Shown here piece by piece: positions 1-10,697 of a DNA stretch of 64,000 nt. The number at the start of each line of letters is the position of its first letter. Positions within the stretch are counted from its first letter, which is position 1. The notes beneath the pieces are model-generated. The model made no database searches and was not told the DNA's origin. It saw only the letters and a list, made by a program, of their open reading frames with translations. This DNA comes from Pseudomonadota bacterium. GTDB taxonomy: Bacteria; Pseudomonadota; Alphaproteobacteria; Rhizobiales; Xanthobacteraceae. The translations under genes and the position numbers were made by a program. The stretch lies in the NCBI GenBank assembly GCA_023435725.1, contig JAEYRD010000036.1, positions 1 through 64,000 on the forward strand. The letters are read 5' to 3'.

Positions 1-584
1 AGGTGAAGCCCAACACACGGCCTTCCCTGCGCAGTGGTTTGACGGCTTATGCCGCGCTCTCCCGGGAGCCGAGTTCGTTCTGGCCTCCCTCGCCCCAGCG
101 AAATTCGCGGACACCGCGCCGGTTGACGCGAATGCCGCCTCCGCAAGAGCTTGACCGTAGCAACGACGGTCAGGACCACACGGTTTTGCCGTACGCACGG
201 CCCGCTTGTTCGCCGCATGATCTCCCGACGTTGTCGACCTTGCCGGAAGAATGCTGGCGAGACGAACCTGACAGCGCCGCTCATCTGGCACGAAGCCTCG
301 GGCTCACGGAGAGCAATCCGCCCTGCCCTTGGCCTCTCGCGCCCGACGCTACCGCGTCCACCGCAACCCGGCTCGCGAAACGTGACGACACACGATCGCC
401 CCTCAAGGTCAAGCCGGGATGCGCGACACTTACGCCATTTCCGAATTTCGGTAAAGCAGAATATTTTTGTGGAACGAGGTTGACGCCAATAAGGGTGTTT
501 TGCCCGTCAGGCACCCGTAACCCGGATGAAGCCAACGGGGGGCCGCCGGGTTACGACAAAATCAGCTACAGCGAAGACAGCCGC
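1..584. other. Intergenic left edge, possible degenerate dispersed repeat
   Basis: I see no convincing gene here. Long open frames exist on both strands but their translations are rich in Arg, Pro and Ser with no recognisable domain, as expected of out-of-frame high-GC DNA. The stretch around 430-520 is relatively AT-rich. The overall text resembles a non-coding element that I remember as scattered through rhizobial genomes and often mis-annotated as a hypothetical protein. That last point is memory, not a comparison made here. Confidence 0.3.
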
Positions 585-989
585 TTAGTACGGCTGGTAG
601 TAGTAGCGCTGACCATAGTAGGGACCGCCGCCATAATATCCCGGACCGCCGTAGTAAGGACGCCCGCCGTAATAATAGCGGTTCTCGTAATACTCCTGGC
701 GCCGGCTTTCCGCGATCGCGCCTCCGATCAGACCTGCCGCCATGCCCATGAAGGCAAGGCCCGCAGCGTTCGGGCCGCGTCGATAATAATGACGGCGGCG
801 CGCTGCGCTGAAGTCCGTTACGTCGGATGAGCCCTGGCCTGCCATAGCGGTCTTTGCGAGCGGCGCCTGGGCCGACACTGAGGACGCCGCAGCCGAAGGC
901 GACACGGAAGCTGCAGTCAGCGCGAGGCTTGCGAGCACCGCCAGCATGGTGTTGCGGCCAAGTTTGGAGTCTACGGGCCTATCACTCAT
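585..989 (-). CDS. Exported Gly/Tyr-rich hypothetical protein
   Basis: Protein of 134 aa. An N-terminal hydrophobic stretch at about residues 14-38 looks like a signal peptide. A second Gly/Ala-rich hydrophobic stretch lies at about 75-92. The last 35 residues are a low-complexity tail of Tyr-Tyr-Gly-Gly units. The start at 989 is chosen because AGAGGA lies about 8 nt upstream; an ATG 29 codons further out lacks this. Such Tyr/Gly-tailed small envelope proteins are common in Bradyrhizobiaceae, but I know of no function. It stands alone with divergent non-coding DNA upstream. Confidence 0.65.
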   Translation of the reverse strand: MSDRPVDSKLGRNTMLAVLASLALTAASVSPSAAASSVSAQAPLAKTAMAGQGSSDVTDFSAARRRHYYRRGPNAAGLAFMGMAAGLIGGAIAESRRQEYYENRYYYGGRPYYGGPGYYGGGPYYGQRYYYQPY

Positions 990-1334
990 CTCGACGTCCT
1001 CTGTTCTCACCCAAAGAGACATAAGCAAACGATCTACAACGCGCAAACCACTGAAGTGGTTTCGTGATCGCGGCAATCTGCCACGCTTTGAACGACTCTA
1101 GACCGCGCGATCAGGCCCAGCTTGGACCACCTAACCTGAGCGGATCATGAACGGGGGCGAAATTTTTCATTCACCTAGGCGTTCACGTGAAGCGACGCAT
1201 CAACCGACGCCGTCGGGATCGATGCAATTTCGCGATGCCCGCGGCGGTCCTCGGCGGGATCGGCGCCATCGCGATCGCGGTACGTGGATGAAGCTGTTCC
1301 CAGCGCTGCGGGAAGTCGATCAGCTCGGATCACC
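990..1334. other. Intergenic, no feature recognised
   Basis: About 345 bases between the Gly/Tyr-rich protein gene and the 3' end of the chloride channel gene. It probably holds the promoter of the leftward gene at its left end. I see no strong hairpin, repeat or small gene. Confidence 0.4.
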
Positions 1335-3122
1335 TTAAGACAACGCGCCGAGCACGCCGCGCGTGGCCTTGTCGATCTCCTCGACGTAGCGGCGGCGAGC
1401 GAAGGTCTCGGTGAGGAAGCCGACCACCTTGCGGCTGTCGGTGGAATCGACCACCGCCAGCATCTCGGCCTCCGCCTCGTCGAACACCGCCATCGCCGAC
1501 TTCACATTCATTTCCGGGATCAGCACGATGTCGATCAGGCGCGCGAGCTCGATCACCTGGATGTCGTCGGCGATGGTGTCGAGATCGCCCGAGAACAGAT
1601 CGGGCAGCATGACGAGGCCGACGTACTCGTCGGCATTGTTGACGATGACGATTCCGGGCCGCGATCCCAGCGCGAACTCGCGACGCACGGCAGCAATCGT
1701 CGTAGTCGAGGGCACCTTGCCGACGTCAGAGCGCATCAGCCGCTCCACGGTCAGGTTTCGCAGCCAACCGACATCGTTGGCGCTCCGTATGGTCTCTCCG
1801 CGCAGATGCAGGCGCCAGGTCGAGAAAGAATGTCCGAACATGAAGCGGACGCAGATCGAGGTGACGATGCAGCCGGCCAGCACCACCGCGGTGACGTCGA
1901 CGTTGCGCGTCATCTCGAGCACGAGGAACGACATGGTCAACGGACCGCCGACAACGGCGACGCCGAGCGTCGCCATGCCGGTCAGCATCGCGACCAGCGG
2001 ATCGATCGCGAAGTTCGGGCTGACCAGCAGGAGAACCCCAGCGAAGAATTTTCCGATCAGGCTGCCGACGAACAGCGAGGCGAAGAACAGACCGCCGCGG
2101 AAGCCCGAGGCAAGCGAGATCAGACAGGCCGTCAGCTTCAGGCCAATGATCAGCGCTACGAAGCCGATCGTCATCTCGTGAAAGAGATCGAGGACCATGG
2201 CGCCGTGGCCTGCCGCGAGCACCTGCGGCGTGACGATGGCGAAGCCGCCGACGATGAGGCCGCCGATCACAGGACGGAACCAGACCGGCAGCCAGGCGAA
2301 CAGGTGCTCGAACGTCGATGACGAGCGCATCACGGCGATACCGACGCCGCTGGTGACAAGCGCGAGCCCGATCAACGCCAGATATTGCTCGACGCCGACC
2401 GAGCTGACCTTCGGTATTTCGATCGAATACGGTGCGCCACCGAGCCATTGCGCGGTCAGGGCACCTGCAAGCGAGGCCGCCAGGATCGGCGCCGCGCTGC
2501 CCACCGAGTAGACGCCGACGATCAGCTCGCAGGCGTAGAAGGCGCCAGTGATCGGCGCGCCGAAAGCCGCTGCGATCGCCGCGGCAGCACCGCAGCCGAC
2601 CATCAGACGCAGATCGTTGCGGCGAAGATTGAAGAACTTGCCGAGCAACGAGGCGATGCCGGAGCCGATCTGGGTATAGCCGGCCTCGAGGCCGACGGAG
2701 GCCCCACAGCCGTTCGAGATCAGCGTCTGGCTCGACACCACCACACTGTCGCGCATCGACAGATTGCCGCCGCGCAGCGCGTTGGCCTCGATCGGGTCGA
2801 CCGCGTTCGAGATCTTCATCCGCCGCCGCGACCATTCCATGATGCCGAGCGCCAGCCCGCCGAGTGCAGGAGCGGTCAGCGCCGCCCAGGGGTTCACGCG
2901 CGCATTGGCGGAAAGTCGGACATCGACGGGAATGCCGTAGATCACCACATGGGCAATCTGCGCGATCTCGGCCATCAGCGTTACGACCGCGCCGGCCAGC
3001 GTGCCGATCACGAGCGCGAGCGGGATCAGGTAGAACTCGTTGCTGCGCAGGAGCGCGCGCAGCCGAACCATGGTGCGGTTCGTCCCCTTGCCATCGACGA
3101 AATATCTGATCCGCGCGAACAC
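1335..3122 (-). CDS. ClC-type chloride channel/antiporter with C-terminal CBS region
   Basis: About 595 aa integral membrane protein of the voltage-gated chloride channel family, moving Cl- (possibly in exchange for H+) across the inner membrane. About ten hydrophobic segments are visible. Family signatures include the GCGASVGLEAGY motif (the G[K/R]EGP-equivalent loop) and the GFRGGLFFASLFVG segment. After the channel comes a soluble C-terminal part of about 140 residues resembling paired CBS domains. The Gly-Leu-Glu-Ala form in place of Gly-Lys/Arg-Glu-Gly-Pro marks a divergent subgroup. Start: GTG at 3122 follows AGGA closely and lies just after the aldolase stop; ATG at 3071 is an alternative. 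Probably cotranscribed with the aldolase upstream. Confidence 0.85.
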   Translation of the reverse strand: MFARIRYFVDGKGTNRTMVRLRALLRSNEFYLIPLALVIGTLAGAVVTLMAEIAQIAHVVIYGIPVDVRLSANARVNPWAALTAPALGGLALGIMEWSRRRMKISNAVDPIEANALRGGNLSMRDSVVVSSQTLISNGCGASVGLEAGYTQIGSGIASLLGKFFNLRRNDLRLMVGCGAAAAIAAAFGAPITGAFYACELIVGVYSVGSAAPILAASLAGALTAQWLGGAPYSIEIPKVSSVGVEQYLALIGLALVTSGVGIAVMRSSSTFEHLFAWLPVWFRPVIGGLIVGGFAIVTPQVLAAGHGAMVLDLFHEMTIGFVALIIGLKLTACLISLASGFRGGLFFASLFVGSLIGKFFAGVLLLVSPNFAIDPLVAMLTGMATLGVAVVGGPLTMSFLVLEMTRNVDVTAVVLAGCIVTSICVRFMFGHSFSTWRLHLRGETIRSANDVGWLRNLTVERLMRSDVGKVPSTTTIAAVRREFALGSRPGIVIVNNADEYVGLVMLPDLFSGDLDTIADDIQVIELARLIDIVLIPEMNVKSAMAVFDEAEAEMLAVVDSTDSRKVVGFLTETFARRRYVEEIDKATRGVLGALS

Positions 3123-3133
3123 CGCTTGCCGTC

Positions 3134-3787
3134 CTAGCCTTCCGACATGCCGTAGCCCGCCATGCGCTGGCGAACCCGTTCGATCTCGTCGCTCGATAGC
3201 AGCGGCGGTGTCCCGATCTGGAGGCAGCCGTGATACTGCCGCGCCAGCGTCTCGACCTCGACGGCGAGCCACATTGCCTTGTCCAGCGTCTTGCCGACCG
3301 CGATCATGCCGTGATGGTCGAGCAGGCAGGCGAGCCGGCCCTCCAGCGCCCGCACCGCATGCTCGGAGAGTTCCGCCGTGCCGAAGGTGGCATAGGGTGC
3401 GCAGCGGATGCTGTCGCCGCCCGCGGCCGCGATCATGTAGTGCACGGGGGGAATCTCCATGCCCATGATCGCCAGGATGGTGCAATAGGTCGGATGGGCG
3501 TGCACCACGGCGTTGACGTCGGACCGCGACTTCAGGATGTCGCGATGGAAGCGCCACTCGCTCGACGGCTTCTGGCCGGGCGCATGCGAGCCATCCATCG
3601 CCATGAAGACGATCAGCTCGGGCGTCATTGCGTCGTAGGGCACGCTGGTCGGCGTGATCAGGAGCCCATTTCCAAAACGCAGGCTGATGTTGCCCGACGT
3701 GCCCTGGTTGATGCCGAGCGCATTCATGCGGCGGCAGGCGTCGATGATGGCCTGCCTCTTGTCGAGCTCGTCCCCTGTCATCGACAT
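3134..3787 (-). CDS. Class II aldolase/adducin family protein
   Basis: 217 aa, the usual size for zinc-dependent class II aldolases of the fuculose-1-phosphate aldolase/AraD type, which cleave or epimerise sugar phosphates in the cytoplasm. The Gly-Thr-Ser-Gly-Asn-Ile-Ser phosphate-binding motif is at about residues 29-35, the zinc-binding His-Ala-His is near residue 98, and another His pair is in Leu-Leu-Asp-His-His-Gly near 158. The acidic residue of the active site is probably Glu in Ser-Ser-Glu-Trp near 80. The substrate cannot be told from sequence. It is the first gene of a probable two-gene unit with the ClC channel. Confidence 0.85.
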   Translation of the reverse strand: MSMTGDELDKRQAIIDACRRMNALGINQGTSGNISLRFGNGLLITPTSVPYDAMTPELIVFMAMDGSHAPGQKPSSEWRFHRDILKSRSDVNAVVHAHPTYCTILAIMGMEIPPVHYMIAAAGGDSIRCAPYATFGTAELSEHAVRALEGRLACLLDHHGMIAVGKTLDKAMWLAVEVETLARQYHGCLQIGTPPLLSSDEIERVRQRMAGYGMSEG

Positions 3788-3957
3788 CCCGATTTCATCC
3801 CGACCTTCTTGGCGATGGGCGTTTGTTAAACCGGAAGTACGTCAAAGCAATATGGCAGTGCAAGCGAAAGCGGCCTGGATCACGCCTCGTCTCGCCGCCA
3901 GGTCCGCGCCCCTGCAAAATGGACTGTAAAATCAACATATTAGCGGATTTCCGCGCC

Positions 3958-4584
3958 CTATGGCAGGCTCGTCCGAACGGCCGCTATGCCATTGATCACG
4001 AACTGCACCGAATAGGCCGCGAGCAGCATTCCGAGCACGCGCGAGAGCACGGCATTGCCGGTACGCCCGAGGGTCCGGGCGATCAAGCTCGCTGAGACAA
4101 AGCACAGCATGCAGAGCAGGCACACGGAGACCACGACCGCGATGATGAGCGCGAGCCTCGCCCCGTAGCCGGCGTCGCCCGCCAGGAGCAGCGTGGTGGC
4201 GATCGCGCCGGGACCGGCCATCATGGGAATGGCCAAGGGGAACACCGCGACATCCGACGCATGCTCCGAGGTCGCCTTGTCGGCCTCGCGGGCCTCGCGA
4301 TGCGGGCGGTCACCGAAGATCATCTGGTAGGACACGCCGAACAACAGCAGCCCGCCGGCGATCTGGAATGCGGGGATACCGATCCCGAGCTGGCGCAGCA
4401 GCCAGTTTCCGACCAGCGCAATCACAACCAGGATAGAAGCCGCGATCAGCGGTGCACGCAGCGCGATCATCCGCTTGACCTTGTCGGGCATGCCCCCGGT
4501 CGCAGCGAGGAAGGCCGGCGCAAGGCCAACGGGATCGACCACCAGCAGAAGCGTCACGAAGGCAGACAGGGCGAAGTCGAGCAT
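3958..4584 (-). CDS. MarC family integral membrane protein
   Basis: 208 aa with about six hydrophobic segments, the size and layout of the MarC/YhgN/YchE family (UPF0056). The N-terminal Val-Asp-Pro-Val-Gly-Leu-Ala-Pro motif and the mid-protein Pro-Leu-Ala-Ile-Pro-Met-Met-Ala-Gly-Pro-Gly-Ala motif are characteristic. The family was once linked to multiple antibiotic resistance, but that has not held up, so its transported substrate is unknown. Stand-alone gene. Confidence 0.88.
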   Translation of the reverse strand: MLDFALSAFVTLLLVVDPVGLAPAFLAATGGMPDKVKRMIALRAPLIAASILVVIALVGNWLLRQLGIGIPAFQIAGGLLLFGVSYQMIFGDRPHREAREADKATSEHASDVAVFPLAIPMMAGPGAIATTLLLAGDAGYGARLALIIAVVVSVCLLCMLCFVSASLIARTLGRTGNAVLSRVLGMLLAAYSVQFVINGIAAVRTSLP

Positions 4585-4733
4585 GGGTCAGGCGTCTCGG
4601 CAGGCGTGGCTCCGGCGGCAAGCCATAACCGCTTGCGAGGGCCTTCGCGAGGAACATTTGCTGACGCAGACTCTTGATCGCCCGAGGATTGAGGAAGGGC
4701 ATGCCTTCCCGTGTCGCCTCATGAGGAGGACTT

Positions 4734-5303
4734 ATGGCTAAACGAGCGAAGAAACGTGCGAACAAGACAAAGACCGCGGCGCGCCGCACGCGTCAGGCGC
4801 CGAAGATGCTGAGCGACCTGTTCTTGGAGACGCTGAAAGACATCTATTTCGCCGAGAACAAGATCATCAAGACGCTGCCCAAGATGGCCAAGGCCGCCCA
4901 TTCGAAGGATCTTGCGGCCGCCTTCAACAAGCATCTGCGGGAGACGCAGGGCCAGGTCAAACGGCTGGATCAGATCTTCAGGATGCTGGACAAGCCGGCC
5001 CGCGGCAAGCCTTGCGAAGCGATCAATGGCATCACCGATGAGGGGGCCGAGATCATGAAGGACTTCAAGAACGCCCCTGCCCTCGACGCCGGCCTGCTCG
5101 CCGCTGCGCAAGCCGTCGAGCACTACGAGATCTCCCGCTACGGCACGCTCCGCACCTGGGCGGAGGAGCTCGGCATGCCGGAGGCAGCAAGGCTCCTCCA
5201 GGATACGCTGGACGAGGAAGAGGCGACCGACCACGCGCTGACCGAACTCGCGACCTCCGTCATCAATCTCGAAGCGGAGGCCGAGTACCGCAAGGCCGCC
5301 TGA
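4734..5303 (+). CDS. DUF892 (YciE/YciF) ferritin-like protein
   Basis: 189 aa. A basic N-terminal tail (Lys/Arg-rich, residues 2-24) precedes a four-helix ferritin-like domain of the DUF892 family. Glu residues and a His typical of the di-metal site are seen in Ala-Glu-Asn-Lys, His-Leu-Arg-Glu, Val-Glu-His-Tyr-Glu and Leu-Asp-Glu-Glu segments. The family is induced by stress (YciF in enterics); the exact reaction is unknown. A strong AGGAGG lies 6-7 nt before the ATG. The basic tail may bind nucleic acid, as in Dps, which is inference. Followed by a perfect 13-bp hairpin. Confidence 0.85.
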   Translation: MAKRAKKRANKTKTAARRTRQAPKMLSDLFLETLKDIYFAENKIIKTLPKMAKAAHSKDLAAAFNKHLRETQGQVKRLDQIFRMLDKPARGKPCEAINGITDEGAEIMKDFKNAPALDAGLLAAAQAVEHYEISRYGTLRTWAEELGMPEAARLLQDTLDEEEATDHALTELATSVINLEAEAEYRKAA

Positions 5304-5330
5304 TCTGCACGCTGTGCCCAACTAATGCCT

Positions 5331-5361
5331 TCGACGCCGCGGAACATCTCCGCGGCGTCGA
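5331..5361 (+). terminator. 13-bp perfect hairpin after DUF892 gene
   Basis: Arms at 5331-5343 and 5349-5361 are exact reverse complements with a 5-nt loop (ACATC). There is no T-tract, so this is either a weak or factor-assisted terminator or an mRNA-stabilising 3' structure. Confidence 0.55.
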
Positions 5362-5491
5362 TGCGTCTGACTGCAAGGCCTCCTCCGGTTCGGGGGGCCA
5401 GGCATGCTCCAAACGCGCGATGCTGGAATTCCGGGGAACCATCCCCATATGCTGGTTTTCCAATCGCAGCGCCTTCCCCCAGAGTTTGCCC

Positions 5492-5875
5492 ATGCAACCC
5501 AAAAATCCCCTCGACTGGATGCTGTCCGAAGCCCTGGACTCGCTGACCCGCGCCGAACGGCTGCGGCAGCAGTTCGGCCGGCAGGAAGCCTATTGGGAGC
5601 CGCCGATCGACGTGCTCGAAACGGAGCATGAGCTCCTGATCCTGGTAGCGCTTCCCGGTGTCAATCCCGACAATGTCGAGACGGTGATCCACGACGGCGT
5701 GCTCGTCATCTCCGGCCAGCGCACCCTTCCGCCGGAGCTTCGTAACGCCCGTATCCACCGGCTCGAGCTGCCGCAAGGCCACTTCGAGCGGCGCATCGCG
5801 CTTCCCGTTGGCCGCTACGCCATCAGCCGCTTCGTGATGGACGGCTGCGTCGCACTGCGCCTCGCCAAATCCTGA
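5492..5875 (+). CDS. Hsp20/alpha-crystallin family small heat shock protein
   Basis: 127 aa. A short N-terminal region (about 35 residues) is followed by an alpha-crystallin core: Glu-Pro-Pro-Ile-Asp-Val-Leu-Glu at the start, the conserved Leu-Pro-Gly-Val near residue 56, and the Asp-Gly-Val-Leu-Val-Ile-Ser-Gly strand pair. The C-terminal Ile-X-Ile motif needed for large oligomers is not obvious, so it may form small assemblies. ATG at 5492 is chosen as the start of the homologous region. It ends 8 nt before the lon start, so the two form an ATP-independent holdase plus protease unit. Confidence 0.85.
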   Translation: MQPKNPLDWMLSEALDSLTRAERLRQQFGRQEAYWEPPIDVLETEHELLILVALPGVNPDNVETVIHDGVLVISGQRTLPPELRNARIHRLELPQGHFERRIALPVGRYAISRFVMDGCVALRLAKS

Positions 5876-5883
5876 GGTCGATC

Positions 5884-8277
<2,394 letters not shown>

Positions 8278-8282
8278 ATGCG

Positions 8283-8438
8283 ATGAAGAAACTGCTGGAA
8301 GGAGCAAAGAGGTCGCGGAAGACGCAGCGGCTGCGCCAGCTACTGGACCGCGCGATCGACCGGGTTCGTGATGCACTGGCAGTACCGGAGCCGCGGCTTC
8401 AGCCGGTCCCGGTCCGGGTGAAGCGCCGCAAGGGCTGA
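8283..8438 (+). CDS. Small basic protein downstream of lon
   Basis: A 51-codon frame beginning ATG-AAG-AAA five bases after the lon stop and ending just before a strong terminator. The product is very basic (Lys/Arg about 30%) with an amphipathic helix-like middle and a Pro-rich end. Position inside the transcript and the terminator right after it favour a real gene. No family recognised. Confidence 0.5.
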   Translation: MKKLLEGAKRSRKTQRLRQLLDRAIDRVRDALAVPEPRLQPVPVRVKRRKG

Positions 8439-8474
8439 ACCCCTCCGCTTCAGCCCTCGCGGTCGTCAAATATA

Positions 8475-8502
8475 AAAGGCCCCCTCCTTCGAGGGGGCCT
8501 TT
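8475..8502. terminator. Bidirectional intrinsic terminator between lon operon and HU gene
   Basis: Perfect 12-bp stem (8475-8486 with 8491-8502) and CTTC tetraloop. A-run on the left and T-run on the right give a U-rich end in both directions, suiting the two convergent transcripts it separates. Confidence 0.88.
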
Positions 8503-8508
8503 GCGTTC

Positions 8509-8811
8509 TCAGGCCACAGCGTCCTTGGCGGCCTTGACCGGGCGGGCGCGGACGATCTTCCGGGCCGGCTTGGCCTTGAACATCATCTCTTCACCCGTGA
8601 ACGGGTTGGTACCCTTGCGCGCCTTGGTCGCGGGCTTCTTGATGACCACGAACTTGGCGAAGCCCGGCACCAGGAACAAGCCGTTCTTCTTGAGCTCCTT
8701 GTGACCGACGTCGGTCAGCGTCTCCATGACGCTCTTGACGTCGCGCTTGGAAAGCTCGGTGGCGGTCGCAATCTTTTCGATCAGCTGCGATTTCGACATT
8801 TGGGTTGGCAT
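8509..8811 (-). CDS. HU/IHF family DNA-binding protein
   Basis: 100 aa nucleoid protein that bends DNA. Start at 8811 gives the canonical HU N-terminus (Met-Ser-Lys-Ser-Gln-Leu-Ile-Glu-Lys-Ile) after a four-residue lead, and GGAGA lies upstream. The beta-arm motif reads Gly-Thr-Asn-Pro-Phe-Thr-Gly-Glu, close to the family's Gly-Arg-Asn-Pro-X-Thr-Gly with Arg replaced by Thr. The C-terminal tail is extended and Lys/Arg/Ala-rich, as in other alphaproteobacterial accessory HU proteins. Longer upstream reading is not supported. Confidence 0.9.
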   Translation of the reverse strand: MPTQMSKSQLIEKIATATELSKRDVKSVMETLTDVGHKELKKNGLFLVPGFAKFVVIKKPATKARKGTNPFTGEEMMFKAKPARKIVRARPVKAAKDAVA

Positions 8812-9041
8812 CGTGTCTCCTCTGATTCGTTGCCGGTTGCATATTAGACCAACCGGCGAACGCCTATAGCCTTCTGCACAGTTTTGTCGCGGTTTTACGG
8901 GCTTTTTTGGCCCCCTGTGGCAAAAAACCCTACATTTTAGCGGCTTCCTGAGCGGACGGCGCCTCGGGCAGCGGTTTTTGCCTTGTTTCAAAGGCCCGCA
9001 AGCAGCATTGCTAAAGCTGATTCGCTGCTTTCCACAAGCGA

Positions 9042-9070
9042 CGACCGGCCTCCTTGCCGGAGGCCGGTCG
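9042..9070 (-). terminator. GC-rich hairpin after thiolase gene
   Basis: 12-bp perfect stem (9042-9053 with 9059-9070), 5-nt loop TTGCC, 22 nt beyond the thiolase stop. There is no clear T-run, so termination strength is uncertain. Confidence 0.55.
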
Positions 9071-9092
9071 CGATTCACCCTGAAAAATAAGG

Positions 9093-10325
9093 CTAGACGC
9101 GCTCTATGATGATCGCCGGTGCCATGCCGCCAGCAGCACACATGGTGACGAGACCGCGCTTGAGATCGCGCCGTTCGAGTTCGTCCAGCACGGTGCCGAT
9201 CAGGATCGAGCCGGTCGCGCCGATGGGATGACCGAGTGCGATCGAGCCGCCATTGACGTTGACCTTGGCGCGGTCGAGCTTGAGGTCGCGGATGTATTTT
9301 TCCGCAACGACCGCGAAGGCCTCGTTGATCTCGAACAGGTCGATGTCGTCGATGGTCAGCCCCGCCTTCGCCAGCACCTTGCGCGTCGCCGGCACCGGCG
9401 CGTTCAGCATCAGCGTCGGCGAGTCCCCCATGTTCGCCATCGCGACGACACGGGCGCGCGGTTTGAGGCCGTGCGCCTTGGCGTAAGCAGGCGAGGCCAG
9501 AAGGATCGCAGCGGCGCCGTCGACGACGCCGGACGAATTGCCCGCGTGGTGCATGAAGTCGATCTTCAGGTCCGGATATTTCTGCAGGATCAGGCCGCGA
9601 TAGGTCGTGCCCTTGTCGTCGAGCGCATAGTCGGCGATCGCGGGGAATGCCGGCTTCAGCGCGCTGAGGCCTTCCATCGTGGTCTGTGGCCGCGGATATT
9701 CTTCGTGGTCCAGCGCAAGGCTGCCGTCCTCGCGGTGAACCGGCACGAGGCTCTTCTTGAAGTGACCGTTCGCCATCGCATGCGCTGCGCGCTTCTGGCT
9801 TTCGAGCCCGAGCGCATCGACGTCCTGGCGCGTGATGCCTTCCAGCGTCGCGATCGCGTCGGCACAGATGCCCTGGTGCGACTGCGGATGCCGCGCGCGC
9901 AGGCGCAGATTGCCGTTGTCCATCATCATCGGACCGCCGCCGCGACGTCCCTCCATCGACATCATCTCGCAGCCGCCCGCGATGACGAGGTCTTCCGACC
10001 CCGACATGATCGAGGCCGCCGCCATGTTGACGCTGGTAATGCCGGAGCCGCAGAAGCGGTCGAGCGTCACGGCGCTGGCACGCACGTCGTAGCCGGCGTC
10101 GAGCGCTGACATGCGACCGAGATCACCGCTTTGCGTTGCGACCTGCGCACTGCAGCCCCAGACGATGTCGTCGACGTCGGCGGTGTCGATGCCGGTGCGA
10201 TCGGCGAGCGCGCGCAGCACGGTTGCACCGAGTTGCTGCGGATGAATGCCCGAAAGCGCTCCCTTGCCGGCCTTGCCGACGCCTCGCGGAGTCCGGCAGG
10301 CATCGATGATCAGTGCGTCAACCAT
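9093..10325 (-). CDS. Thiolase family protein (acetyl-CoA C-acyltransferase)
   Basis: 410 aa. Catalyses reversible thiolytic cleavage or condensation of acyl-CoA in the cytoplasm. The nucleophilic Cys is Cys92 in Arg-Phe-Cys-Gly-Ser-Gly. The Asn-Glu-Ala-Phe-Ala motif, the His of Gly-His-Pro-Ile-Gly-Ala-Thr-Gly and the second Cys in Cys-Ala-Ala-Gly-Gly-Met are all present. Whether it works in beta-oxidation or biosynthesis cannot be told. The gene is monocistronic, with a hairpin after it and a 370-base spacer upstream. Typical length; no anomaly. Confidence 0.92.
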   Translation of the reverse strand: MVDALIIDACRTPRGVGKAGKGALSGIHPQQLGATVLRALADRTGIDTADVDDIVWGCSAQVATQSGDLGRMSALDAGYDVRASAVTLDRFCGSGITSVNMAAASIMSGSEDLVIAGGCEMMSMEGRRGGGPMMMDNGNLRLRARHPQSHQGICADAIATLEGITRQDVDALGLESQKRAAHAMANGHFKKSLVPVHREDGSLALDHEEYPRPQTTMEGLSALKPAFPAIADYALDDKGTTYRGLILQKYPDLKIDFMHHAGNSSGVVDGAAAILLASPAYAKAHGLKPRARVVAMANMGDSPTLMLNAPVPATRKVLAKAGLTIDDIDLFEINEAFAVVAEKYIRDLKLDRAKVNVNGGSIALGHPIGATGSILIGTVLDELERRDLKRGLVTMCAAGGMAPAIIIERV

Positions 10326-10697
10326 TGGCGTTGTCCTCTTGTTGTGGATGTTGCGAGGCGTTGTGAATCAGGGGGAGAGTTGAGTCAATGCGCGCCGGCG
10401 CGGCCCCTCCTTGCAAAAAACTGAAAAACAACCCCATGCAAAGGAGGCGTCCCGGGCGGCGGATCAGGCGCGGCTGCGCTCGCGAAGCGATTGATGCGTC
10501 GAGTAAAACAGCGGCAGCCGCGCAACCCCTCTCCACTTCGCCCCACTTGCAGGCAGCGGTCGTATTTTACGCACAGCGGAAAATTCGAATGAGGCGGAAC
10601 TTCCGGAGAAAGCGGTTGCAAACGGCAGCTTTCCACTCGCCCCTCACCGCGCGAGCGAAGCCCGCCCGCCCCGCAAGAACAGGGCGCGGGCGAGAGA
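10326..10697. other. Intergenic, no gene recognised
   Basis: 372 bases upstream of the thiolase gene and downstream of the GH1 gene. A short region near 10635-10690 (CTCGCCCCTCACC... CCCCGCAAG...GGGCGCGGGCGAG) looks like the GC-rich paired element seen elsewhere in the window. The rest shows nothing I can name. Confidence 0.35.

Noticed and set aside
1284..2321. 345-aa plus-strand frame opposite the ClC gene
   Set aside because: Translation is Arg/His/Glu/Ala low complexity without domains; the ClC gene on the other strand explains it.
3123..3557. N-terminal extension of the ClC frame
   Set aside because: It overlaps the aldolase gene on the same strand in another frame and has no channel homology.
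5435..5460. EcfG-like promoter (GGAAC ... GTT) before the Hsp20 gene
   Set aside because: Spacing is 15 bases, not the 16-17 or more expected, so I do not call it.
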